Part shown: positions 55,341 to 64,000 of the stretch, piece by piece | How positions within the stretch are numbered: position 1 is the first letter of the stretch | Layout: the number at the start of each line of letters is the position of its first letter | Origin: Aquarana catesbeiana | Lineage: Eukaryota > Chordata > Amphibia > Anura > Ranidae | Assembly: GCF_042186555.1 (NCBI RefSeq) | Contig: NC_133327.1 | Location: forward strand, 325,326,746 to 325,390,745 | Reading direction: 5' to 3' | Length of the DNA: 64,000 bases | The notes under the pieces: generated by a model | The model's database searches: none | The model's input: only the letters and a program-made list of their open reading frames with translations | What the model was told of the DNA's origin: nothing | Program-made: the position numbers and the translations under genes

Positions 55341-56925
55341 TATCTCAAAAAAGGGAGTACACCCCTCACATTTTTGTAAATATTTTATTATATCTTTTCA
55401 TGTGACAACACTGAAGAAATTACCCTTTGCTACAATGTAAAGTAGTGAGTGTACAGCTTGTATAACAGTGTAAATTTGTTGTCCCCTCAAAATAACTCAA
55501 CAGCCATTAAAGTCTAAACCGCTGGCAACAAAAGTGAGTACACCCCTAAGTGAAAAATGTCCACATTGGGCCCAAAGTGTCAATATTTTGTGTGGCCACC
55601 ATTATTTTCAGCACTGCCTTAACCCTCTTGGGCATGGAGTTCACCAGAGCCACACAGGTTGCCACTGGAGTCCTCTTCCATGCCTTCATAACAACATCAC
55701 GGAGCTGGTGGATGTTAGAGACCTTGTGCTCCTCCACCTTCCATTTAAGGATGGCCCACAGATGCTCAATAGAGTTTAGGTCCGGAGACATGCGTGGCTT
55801 CTCAGCTTCTTTAGCAAGGCAGTGGTCTTGGAGGTGTGTTTGGTGTCGTTATGTTGGAATACTGCCCTGCGGCCCAGTCTCCGAAGGGAGGGGATCCTGC
55901 TCTGCTTCAGTATGTCACAGTACAGGTTGACATTCATGGTTCCCTCAATGAACTGTAGTTCCCCAGTGCCGGCAGCACTCATGCAGCCCCAGACCATGAC
56001 ACTCCCACCACCATGCTTGACTGTAGAGACACACTTGTCTTTGTACTCCTCACCTGGTTGCCGCCACACACGCTTGACACTATCTGAACCAAATTAGTTT
56101 ATCCTGGTCTCAGACCACAGGACATGGTTCCAGTAATCCATGTCCTTAGTCTGCTTGTCTTCAGCAAACTGTTTGTGGGCTTTCTTGTGCATCATCTTTA
56201 GAAGAGGGTTCCTTCTGGGACCACAGCCATGCAGATCAATTTGATGCAGTGTGCGGCGTATGGTCTCGTCTGAGAACTGACAGGCTGACCACCCACCTCT
56301 TCAACCTCTGCAGCAATCATACATCTATTTCCCAAAGACAACCTCTGGATATGACGCTGAGCAGGTGCATTCAACCTCTTTGGTCGACCATGGCGAGGCC
56401 TGTTCTGAATCCTGTTAAACCATTGTATGGTCTTAGCCACCGTGCTGCAGCTCAGTTTCAGGGTCTGGGCAAACTTATTATAGCCTAGGCCATCTTTAGA
56501 TTTAGACAAACAATTCTTTTTTTTAGATCCTCAGTTCTTTGCAATGATTTGCCATGTTGAACTTCCAGTGACCAGTATGACAGAGTGAGAGCGATAACAC
56601 CAAATTTACCACACCTGCTCCCCATTCACACCTGAGACATTGTAACACTAATGAGTCACATGACACTGGGGAGGGAAAATAGCTAATTGGGCCCAATTTG
56701 GACATTTTCACTTAGGGGTGTACTCAGTTTTGTTGCCAGCGGTTTAGACATTAATGGCTGTGTGTTGAGTTATTTTGCGGGTAGAGCAATTTTACACTGT
56801 TACACAAGCTGTACACTCACTACTTTACATTGTAGCAAAGTGTCATTTCTTCAGTGTTGTCACATGAAAAGATAGAATAAAATATTTAGAAAAATCTGAG
56901 GGGTGTACTTTTGTGAGATACTGTA
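55341..56925 (-). mobile_element. Tc1-like transposon, near full length
   Basis: The ends are long inverted repeats: at the right 'gaggggtgtacttttgtgag' plus 'atactgta', and at the left 'tatctcaaaaaagggagtac' plus 'acccctcac'. The next 150 bases also pair ('tgtgacaacactgaagaaat', 'gctacaatgtaaagtagtga'). Length 1.58 kb is standard for Tc1. The TA at 56924-56925 is the expected target. Confidence 0.9.
55546..56509 (-). pseudogene. Tc1-like transposase remnant
   Basis: Helix-turn-helix part: LGYNKFAQTLKLSCSTVAKT and NRPRHGRPKRL, 56509-56198. Central catalytic part: GGGSVMVWGCMSAAGTGEL, then FQHNDTKHTSKTT, 56069-55776. Last catalytic acid block: SPDLNSIEHLWAILKWKVEE, 55791-55546. Frameshifts and losses separate the pieces, so no active enzyme is encoded. 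The DDE-type motif order is that of Tc1/mariner cut-and-paste transposases. Confidence 0.9.
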
Positions 56926-56934
56926 TATACATAA

Positions 56935-57325
56935 ACTATATTACCAAACGTTTTGGGCCGCCTGCCTTTACACGCACACAAACTTTAATGCCATCCCAGT
57001 CTTAGTCTGTAGGGTTCAATATTGACTTGGCGCACCCTTTGCAGCTATAACAGCTTCAGCTCTTCAGGGGAGGCTGTCCACAAGGTTTAGGAGTGTGTCT
57101 ATGGGAATGTTTGACCATTCTTCCAGAAGCGCATTTGTGAGGTCAGGCACTGATGTGGACAAGAAGGCCTGGCTCGCAGTCTTTGCTCTAATTCATCCCA
57201 AAGTTTTTCTATCAGGTTGAGGCCAGTCAAGTTCCTTCACCCCAAACTCTCTCATCCATGTCTTTATGGACCTTGCTTTGCACTGGTGAGCAGTCACATT
57301 GGCACAGGAAGGGGCCGAAAATACA
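56935..57325 (-). mobile_element. second Tc1-like fragment
   Basis: Complement encodes the C-terminal end of another Tc1-like transposase family, with text 'gcagctataacagcttcagc' and 'gaaggcctggctcgcagtct' that I recognise from vertebrate copies. It begins with a terminal-repeat-like 'accaaacgttttgggccgcc'. It stops abruptly at about 57325, so the 5' part is missing. Confidence 0.7.
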
Positions 57326-58394
57326 GATTTGAAATAAGTAGGTACATCCCTATATTTACCTCCATTTTAGATCTAATGATTAAATCCTCCTTAGGGCTTA
57401 TGCAGGTGGAATCTCTTATTTAAAAACGCATATCTAGGCTACATATGTGTTCTCTTTGCCCTGGTGTAATCATTCCAAATTAAAATGGCTTGGAGGGTTG
57501 CTGATGCCTGAGCTAGGCAAGAGACTTATAATAAAAAAAAAAAAATAAAAAAAAGCCACCACACTGAAATGAATAATTCTGCTTTAAGAAAAACGATTTA
57601 AAAGTGTTGTAGATTTTAATTTGTATAGGGCTTTCTCACCAAGCAAATTCAACTCAAGAGCTGACTATTCAACTATGAGTGGACTATGCTAAAATGAGTC
57701 TTCCAGAACCCTAAAATTTTATTGCTGGATCTGCAGGTAAAATCTTGCAAAAACTGGTGTCAGTAGAAGCACCTATAATCAGAACGCGATTGCACCAATT
57801 TACCTGCGTGGCAGGTATGCCAGAGTAAAGTACAAAAAAGAACATAAGAGAAAGCCTACAGTTTGCAGTTCTACACAGAGGCAAATGCCAGGGCTTTAGA
57901 AACAATCTGCTATGGGCTGATTAATCAAAGAGAAGAACTTCCACTGATTCGATGTCAGAGCCTTGAGGGCAGTTATGCAGATTCCTACAAGAAGTAATTT
58001 CTGCTAAAAGGGGGTAATACCTGCTTCTGAGGCCATGGGTGTACTTATTTTTCCACAATACATCATTACATCTCAATATTTTGCTAATCCAGTGAAAAGG
58101 CCATTTCTCTTGTGTTTTTATTCAAATATAGCATCTTTATCTGTAGGCGCTATTAAAATCAAGATCTGAGGTTTTTTTTTTTTTTATTAAATATGTAGAC
58201 CAAAAATTTTCTCGGGATGTATTGATTTTTTCACATTAATGCATATGCGGTTACTATGTGAATTTTCGTTTGGCACGGGTGTTAAATGACCACATCTTCT
58301 TAATGTGTGACCCAACCTGTTAATGGCAGGGCTGCTTGAGACCGAAAAAAGTAGCTCAGTCTTTGCATGTATTCAATTTGTTCTGTTTGTCATT
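57326..58394. other. no gene seen
   Basis: AT-rich, with an A-rich run at 57531-57555 and a T-run at 58170-58185. Short frames are unsupported. Confidence 0.4.
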
Positions 58395-58680
58395 ATCATT
58401 GAAAGGAATACAAAATCTTAAATTTTGGGTTGTCCCCAGAAAAGGAATAGAGGAAATCCTCCAATGGGGGCACTAGTTCTTGTGACTTAGTGGGCCCCAA
58501 GGAATTCCCTTTGTTTTCAGGGATTTCCTCTCACTTCCTGTTTGGCTATAGGACAGGAAGTGATGGGAAATCTTAGCAATGGGACACAGATTGTGAAAAG
58601 AAAGTCTACAGTTATAACCCTCCCTTGCGCTATCCAAAATAAAAACAAAAAAAGTTTTGCCCAAAGTTCTACTTTAATAC
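58395..58680. repeat. dispersed repeat fragment
   Basis: Contains 'gatttcctctcacttcctgt' and ends 'cccaaagttctactttaat', the style of a MITE end. Internal 'cacttcctgtttggctatag' / 'ctataggacaggaagtg' form a hairpin at 58530-58562. Confidence 0.5.
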
Positions 58681-59009
58681 ACAAACAGTGATTGCATAGG
58701 ATTGGATGCACTCACTGTACGATGGACAGTTTTCCACCTGGCTCAGTTGACTTTTTAATCAACTTTTGCTGAACCTGGTGGGGCAGACAGGCTTGATTTT
58801 CAAGAGGAATCGGCGGAAATTCAAGCTTTGCATGGCTAGCATTAATACATATAATCCTCTGATTTGGACCAGATGATATAGCAAAATCATGTATCCCCTT
58901 TATTGCCAATGTTTCTAAAAACAAAATGTGCTAGAAACAGATGAGTGGAAAACCATTAATAGTCATAAAAATATTTCATAATAAACAGGCTCACACTTTA
59001 GTTTTCATT
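58681..59009. other. intergenic between PRSS35 and SNAP91
   Basis: No feature recognised. The two genes converge here. Confidence 0.4.
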
Positions 59010-60393
59010 TGCTTCTGTTCAAGGTGTTTATTGCATCTCACAGGGCATACATGCACTGGGTTTTTTAACCAAGATACAAAGGATAGCCATTTTGAAATTG
59101 TAAATATTTTTATCCTCATTTAGAGTGTATATTATCCCCACAGTAAATTCAGATACAACCATCAAATAATTAAATGTAAAGACTTACAACAGGTGAACGT
59201 CATCCCTATCCAATGAACTCTTACAGACAGCTGCCAAGCCACTTGTAACACTGATCAACAGTGACCTTATTTGTATGCACCAAAACCTTAAAGCCAAGCT
59301 GTCAGCACAAAAGTTGAGTGTGTGGGGAAAAAAAACAAACAAAAGAAAAAACAAAACAAAAGAAAAAAACAAAAAAAAAAAACAAAACAAAAAAAAAAAC
59401 ACAATTATGTACAGAGGGGCAGACCACAGAGATCTGCATGAAGTTCAGCCACAAACAGTACAAAAATTACTCACAATAAACTCAGAAAAAAACATGCTAA
59501 AATGAACACAAAACAAGAATGTACAATAAAACTTAAAATGTGAAAAAAATTAAATACATAAGTTTGCATTTTTTGACAAGAAACACTCCACATAAACCTA
59601 ATCATCCTGCTGCAACTACAATAAATACTTAAGTGCATTTTTTTCAAAATGGATGAGTATGCTAGTTTTTCGTCAAAAAAAAAAAAAAAATACTAATAAA
59701 ATAAATGAAAATATATGTATACTTAAACTTAAAAACAAAAAGATAAATATATTTCTGATATGATTTATAGTCATAGGAGTACATATTTACATATGTGGAG
59801 AGCTTTTTCAGATTTCTTTCAAATTATAAATAAACATATAAAGTACCACAAAAACAGTTTGCTTTCACAATGGATAGGCCTGTGGGTTAATTCTCACGCA
59901 GACACAAAACAAAAGGTTTGTATTGGAGCGGTTTTCTGGTGTGGTCACACAATATTTCATAGAAGAAACAGAGGATTTCCAAACATTATATACATCAAAA
60001 CAGTCATAAAACACAGACACATCGCTCAAGACTGCTCAGCACACAAACAGCTGCGTGTTCTGCCCCCACCAGGTAGGACCAGAAAAGCATTTGAAGGCAT
60101 GGGGAACTCACATCCACTCATGGAAAATTGGAAAACACAGAAAACCGAGATACACGAAAATAAAATGAAACAAAAACAAAACAAAAAAAAAAATATTTAT
60201 GATATATAGTAGCGGGTAACTGCTAAGGTTAATACACAATCCTAATGGTTACTTTCACAGCTGTGCTACGCGTTTCAGAAGAGATAAAACTAAGCACTGG
60301 GTTTGGTACTGGTGGCTCACTTTGAAACTCTGAGCAGCAATCTGTTCTTCAAAGGCTCCAGACTCACATTTCTCATGTCAAAAAAAACAGCAT
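59010..60393 (-). other. SNAP91: probable SNAP91 3' UTR exon
   Basis: On the - strand an acceptor-like 'tttttctccccag' (60394-60406) precedes sequence with 'aaagtgagccaccagtacca' and 'aacccagtgctta', which I recall from mammalian SNAP91 3' UTRs. It continues as a U-rich tract (A-rich on +, 59320-59400) to an AATAAA complement at 59027-59032. A donor just after the stop codon (61949-61950) would splice to it. The assignment is inferred; no transcript was available. Confidence 0.5.
59027..59032 (-). terminator. candidate SNAP91 poly(A) signal
   Basis: Complement reads 'gatgcaataaacaccttgaa', a canonical AATAAA. It is the most distal good signal before the intergenic stretch. Another AATAAA complement near 60409 would lie inside the proposed last intron. 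Confidence 0.4.
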
Positions 60394-60537
60394 CTGGGGA
60401 GAAAAATTTATTTTATTAGTATTGCGAATATGTCACAAAAGCAGCATCCATTTTTTACGGTTCCAAAGAGTTTTCTATGGCAATTCCGAATGTGTTTCAA
60501 TTGAAGGGTAAACCATTTTCTTCTGTCCATGAACATG

Positions 60538-61216
60538 CAAAGGTGTATTTTGGTTTCGTGCTGCCCTAAACAGGACTGAAATTGAGCATCCCCCAGCTAT
60601 GTTTGTCTCACCCCTTCCTGTTAAAGATTTACCCCTTCATCTGTAAACTCCACCCCTTCTTCTATAGTGGCTGTGCACGGTCTCAATATGAAGTCTCTGG
60701 TATTACTGGTGTGAGTCAGGCAGCTCAGATAGGACTCGAGAACAGTGTTTTTTTAGCCCTCTTACCTGGCTATCACGTGGGCGATATACTAGGCTGCTCT
60801 GCGCTGCTGATCCACTCACATGGTGAGCTGAGGGCACCAGTATGACTGGGAGCTGCCTAGGTCCCTGGATGTTTTTACTGAAGCCCCCCAGTTCCCCTTG
60901 CCAACAGGCAGACTGGTGGATAGCCCGCTGGGGAAGTTGCACAGATTGGGGCACAGTGTAAGTCGGGACATTTACAAATGGAGAGTGCCATGGTATACTG
61001 TTATGGTCTCAGGGTCTGATGAGGAAGCTGCAGCCATTCACAGTGAACAGCTGTGGTTTCCTCATCAGACCCTGAGACATGATTTGTCCAAGTGCCACAT
61101 ATTAGGAGCTTCTCTGCCGTCCTCAGTGTCCCTTCTGCCTGGGGGGTGGTGCCTCCCCCCTGAAAAATGCCACCCTAGGCAAACATCTTCTTTGCCTCGT
61201 GGTAGATACATCACTG
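60538..61216. mobile_element. hAT non-autonomous element in SNAP91 3' intron
   Basis: Right end, inverted, is CAGTGATGTATCTACCACGA; the left end, CAAAGGTGTATTTTGG, is a decayed version. Flanks tgaacatg (60530-60537) and tgtacatg (61217-61224) match at 7 of 8 bases, an aged 8-bp duplication. An internal hairpin pairs 'tctcagggtctgatgaggaa' (61003-61022) with its complement at 61057-61076. Confidence 0.75.
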
Positions 61217-61950
61217 TGTACATGGATGCCTCAGACTTAACAGACCACCCCTAGTGGATAGAAGCTCAAAAAGTCTTGCATCAGGGGGCTTGGTTCTATC
61301 CAAATATTTCTGTTTTGTAGATAATTTCAGATTCCCTCAATTATTGTTACTGTGTTTGCGTTACTCAAAAATGCAAAGTCTTCTGTTCCCCTTGTACTCC
61401 ACCAAGGTCACAAAAGTGTGGAGAAAGGGAACAGAACTATATTTTCCACATAACATTCAGGACAGTGGAGCTCAGATTCAATTGGGGCAACTGGTTTTAA
61501 AATAGATCTCTCAAAAGTGATAAAACAGACCAATGGCTCTCAACCATCTTGGTGATCCTCCAGCATCCTTGCCTTCTATTATAAGAGCATATGTCGCTAA
61601 AATATACTATACATAATGTAATCAAGTCAATAGAATATAGCAGGTTTTAGGTTCTAATAAGTGAAGCTGTACTTATTTAGTAATATTTTTGCTCGGATTA
61701 AAAAAAAAAACAAAAAGAAAAAAAAAAAAAAAAAAAAAAAAACCTTGCATGCTTGGAAACCCAAGCATGCAGATGAACCTGAGGAAGAAGTTATAAAGAA
61801 TATTTAAAACCATTATAACAGTCTCTAGAGGTACTCTAAAATGCATTGCTTGAAGATAGTGCTGTCAGTTTTTGTAATAACCTTTGTCACCTTAGGAATT
61901 ACACTATAAAAATACTATAAACAGTCCAGAAATGCAGAGATAGCAATTAC
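61217..61950 (-). other. rest of proposed SNAP91 3' intron
   Basis: Contains an A-rich run at 61699-61742. The 83-codon frame at 61254-61505 has no recognisable feature. Confidence 0.4.
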
Positions 61951-62052
61951 CTTACAAGTTTACAAGAAGTCTTTAATGTTAAGATCTGCTAAGGGATCCT
62001 TTGATGGGGGTTTTTTCGGGCTCTGTGAAGCAGGAGTCAGACTTGGAGATAG
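61951..62052 (-). CDS. SNAP91: SNAP91 (AP180) last coding exon
   Basis: Encodes the C-terminal 30 residues of clathrin coat assembly protein AP180: LSPSLTPASQSPKKPPSKDP followed by LADLNIKDFL and TAA (stop at 61960-61962). The ending DPLADLNIKDFL is diagnostic of AP180. The exon is bounded by acceptor 'ggatttgcag' (complement of 62053-62062) and a donor gtaatt nine bases after the stop. AP180 binds PIP2 through its N-terminal ANTH domain and recruits clathrin and AP-2 at synapses; this tail belongs to the unstructured C-terminal region. Only the 3' end of the gene is in the window. Confidence 0.95.
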
Positions 62053-62177
62053 CTGCAAATCCGTAAAATGGAAAGTTAAAACGGTCAGTTGCTAAAACAA
62101 GAAGCCTGCAGATTAACGTTAATTTAGGTTGTAAAACAAACACCGACAAATCATATACGTTACAAACAGAACCTTAC

Positions 62178-62282
62178 CGGAGCACCAGGAACAGAAGCTC
62201 CAGCAAATGACGGCCTAATCATAGGCTGACCATACATCATTGGCTGTTGGGGCATCATTGGTACCCCTGTCCCTGAAGAAGC
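62178..62282 (-). CDS. SNAP91: SNAP91 (AP180) penultimate coding exon
   Basis: Phase-0 exon of 105 bases encoding 35 residues: ASSGTGVPMMPQQPMMYGQP followed by MIRPSFAGASVPGAP. The Met/Pro/Gln-rich segment is characteristic of AP180 and its paralogue PICALM. The residues joined to the next exon (VPGAP-LSPS) match AP180. Acceptor 'tttttatatag' and donor gtaagg are both canonical. The exon joins in frame to 61951-62052. Confidence 0.95.
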
Positions 62283-62489
62283 CTATATAAAAACACCAAG
62301 ATATGAAAATGGATTCTCTATTTTTAAAAACGATATATAGGGTTTTTGTATTATTGTATATATCTTCCTTCTGAATTATGCTCAAGACTAAATATTGTTT
62401 TAGTTCAGTATGAACTACTGCATATTATTGCATTTGAACTTTAAGTTCCTGTACACATTTACCAACCTAATGTTTACATTTAATGGAGT
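62283..62489 (-). other. SNAP91 intron
   Basis: Intron sequence upstream of the penultimate exon. The intron continues through the repeats to the window end, since no further exon was found. Confidence 0.8.
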
Positions 62490-62493
62490 TTAA

Positions 62494-63366
62494 CCACTTC
62501 AGCCCTGAAAGGATTTACCCACTTCCTGACCAGGCCAATTTTTGCGTTACGGCACTGCGCTGCTTTAACTGACAATTGCGCAGTTGTGCGAAGCTGTACC
62601 CAAACAAAACTGATGTCCTTTTTTCCCTACAGAGCTTTCTTTTGGTGGCATTTGATCACCTTTGCGGTTCTTATTGTTAACTAAAAAAGACCAACATTTA
62701 AAAAGAAAAAAAAAAAAAAAAAATCAAAAATCGCAATATGCGTATATTGATTGGTTTGTGAAAAAGTTAGCACATCTACAAAATGGGGGATAGATGTATG
62801 AAATTTTTTTTTTTTTCTTTACTAGTAATGGAGGCGATCAGTGATTTTTAGCGGGACCGCAACATTGCGGCAGACAGATCGGACACCTGACATTTTTTAC
62901 GCTATTTTGAGAATCAGTGACATTACAGCAATCAGTGCTAAAAATATGCACCGTTATTGTACTAATGATACCGGCAGGGAAGGGGTTAACATCAGGGGCG
63001 ATCAAAAGGTTAAATGTGTTGCCAGTTTCTGCTTTCTAACTGTATGGGGGACTGTATGACTGGGGAAACACAAAAGATCCATCTTCCTGCATAGCAGAAA
63101 GACAGGATCTGTGTGATCTCCCCTGTCAGAACGGAGATCTGCCTGTTTACACAGGCAGATCCCCATTCTGTCACTGTGGGGAACGATCGTGGGTGGGAAG
63201 TGGACATCGAATGCACCAGCCCCGCTGATTGGCCCCTCCGCTGGCCAATGGGAGTGCACGTGCGCCCACAAAATGGAGTTCACGAGACGACATACACCTA
63301 CAGCACTTTGCGGGAACGAGCCAACCTGCCGCAGTATAATGATGGCAGCTGGTCGGCAAGCGGCTG
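62494..63366. mobile_element. TTAA-flanked element, inverted relative to 32469-33795
   Basis: Begins after TTAA (62490-62493) with CCACTTCAGCCCTGAAAGG and ends near 'cagctggtcggcaagcggct', the complement of the other family end. Shared mid-text 'agctttcttttggtggcatt' and 'gcgtatattgattggtttgt'. Runs at 62697-62722 (A-rich) and 62804-62820 (T-rich). Non-coding. Confidence 0.8.
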
Positions 63367-63436
63367 AACTACACAAAACTACATTTGATAAAGAAGTGAC
63401 TTAACCTATCTACCTGTCTGCTCTGTACATCAGGGG
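63367..63436. other. short spacer in SNAP91 intron
   Basis: No feature recognised. Confidence 0.4.
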
Positions 63437-63610
63437 GCATATTTATTATTTATTTATTTCAGGTACTTATATAGCGCCATCAATTTACACAGCGCTTTAC
63501 ATATACATTGTACATTCACATCAGTCCCTACCCTCAAGGGGCTTACAATCTACGGTCCCTAACTCACATTCATTCATACTAGGGACAATTTAGACAGGAT
63601 CCAATGAACC
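63437..63610 (-). mobile_element. SINE 3' half with L2-like tail
   Basis: Read on the - strand it ends 'tgtaaagcgctgtgtaaatt' ... 'cgctatataagtacctgaaa' and an AAATAAATAAAT tail. It contains 'ctcaaggggcttacaatcta' and 'gtccctaactcacattcatt' on the + strand, the body of the SINE at 33800-34092. The tRNA-like head is missing here. Confidence 0.75.
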
Positions 63611-63938
63611 TACCATATGAAGATTGAAGACGTTTTAACATCTATACTCACATCCATATGCTGCAGCTGTCCCCCACCAGTTCTAAGCCTGAGAAACGAG
63701 CAATTACATGATCGCTGTTCCCTCAGTACTCGTTCCACTCGAAGCGAACAGCAGTGGCTCTCAGTCACAGCTCTCTGCTTTTCCCCTCCAACGCTGGAGT
63801 GGGGATCGGGCAGGAACATCAGGCTACGGGCTCTCAGCTGCACGATGGGAGGCTGAGGCAGTTTCTGATCAGGCTTTCGGATGCATCCCAACAATATGAT
63901 TGGAATCCCCCCCCAGAGATTGCTGCGGCTCTGACGTT
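63611..63938. other. SNAP91 intron, no exon seen
   Basis: GC-balanced sequence with several overlapping short frames on both strands. None matches AP180 or another protein I recognise. Confidence 0.4.
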
Positions 63939-64000
63939 TTAACCTCCCTGGCGGTATGATTATTTCGGATTTTAGGTGCTGAAAGCGGTACAATTATTTT
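63939..64000 (+). mobile_element. start of a TTAACCTCCCTGGCGG element (cut by window end)
   Basis: TTAA followed by CCTCCCTGGCGGTATGATT is the end of a repeat I recognise as very common in ranid frogs. It is probably another TTAA-duplicating element; only 62 bases are visible. Confidence 0.7.

Noticed and set aside
59760..60209. 149-codon + strand frame
   Set aside because: Antisense to the proposed SNAP91 3' UTR, Lys/Asn-rich from A-rich composition, with no domain.

Overview
The window is vertebrate nuclear DNA, most likely from a true frog (Ranidae or a close neobatrachian). The grounds are low gene density, spliced genes, and a dense set of dispersed repeats whose ends I recognise from ranid sequence: the TTAACCACTT and TTAACCTCCCTGGCGG elements, foldback elements starting GGGGTTGATTTACTAAA, ATGCCCCGTACACACGG or GAGCCCTTTCACACTGG, and the 'ctggccatac' elements. 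The family calls are from memory; no search was run.

Only two host genes are visible. PRSS35, a secreted trypsin-like protease, has its whole coding sequence in one exon at 41202-42473 on the + strand. SNAP91 (AP180, clathrin assembly) lies tail-to-tail on the - strand. Its last two coding exons are at 62178-62282 and 61951-62052, a probable 3' UTR exon is at about 59010-60393, and intron sequence runs to the right edge. The convergent PRSS35-SNAP91 arrangement matches the human 6q14 order, so bases 1-41000 would be PRSS35 upstream or first-intron sequence. A TATA-like box and donor at 29.1 kb is a speculative PRSS35 first exon.

The rest is transposons and repeats. 0-5.8 kb: an L1-group 3' piece, an element with 8-bp target duplications, and a 2.6-kb hAT-type element carrying two minisatellites. 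6.0-9.8 kb: a Penelope-like element (GIY-YIG domain) with inverted arms and an embedded Tc1 piece, itself inside a foldback element. 11-16.4 kb: a GC-rich unclassified stretch, a 5'-truncated L1-group LINE with 15-bp duplications, and a second 31-bp minisatellite. 17-21 kb: a TTAA-flanked element with a nested foldback, and an internally deleted Tc1. 21.5-28.1 kb: a nearly full-length L1/Tx1-group LINE inserted in a foldback element. 29.6-31 kb: a 130-bp tandem array. 31.6-34.1 kb: a SINE split by nested insertions. 38.1-39.4 kb: an L2-type LINE interrupted by a hAT element. 40-41 kb and 43-58 kb: many foldback elements plus mariner and Tc1 relics.

No CRISPR array, operon, prokaryotic system or convincing non-coding RNA gene was found. 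I found no clearly new biological system. The most interesting leads are the Ser at the catalytic position of this PRSS35 (human has Thr), the minisatellite-carrying hAT element, the Penelope/Tc1 composite, and the tandem array that repeats a splice-donor-like motif.
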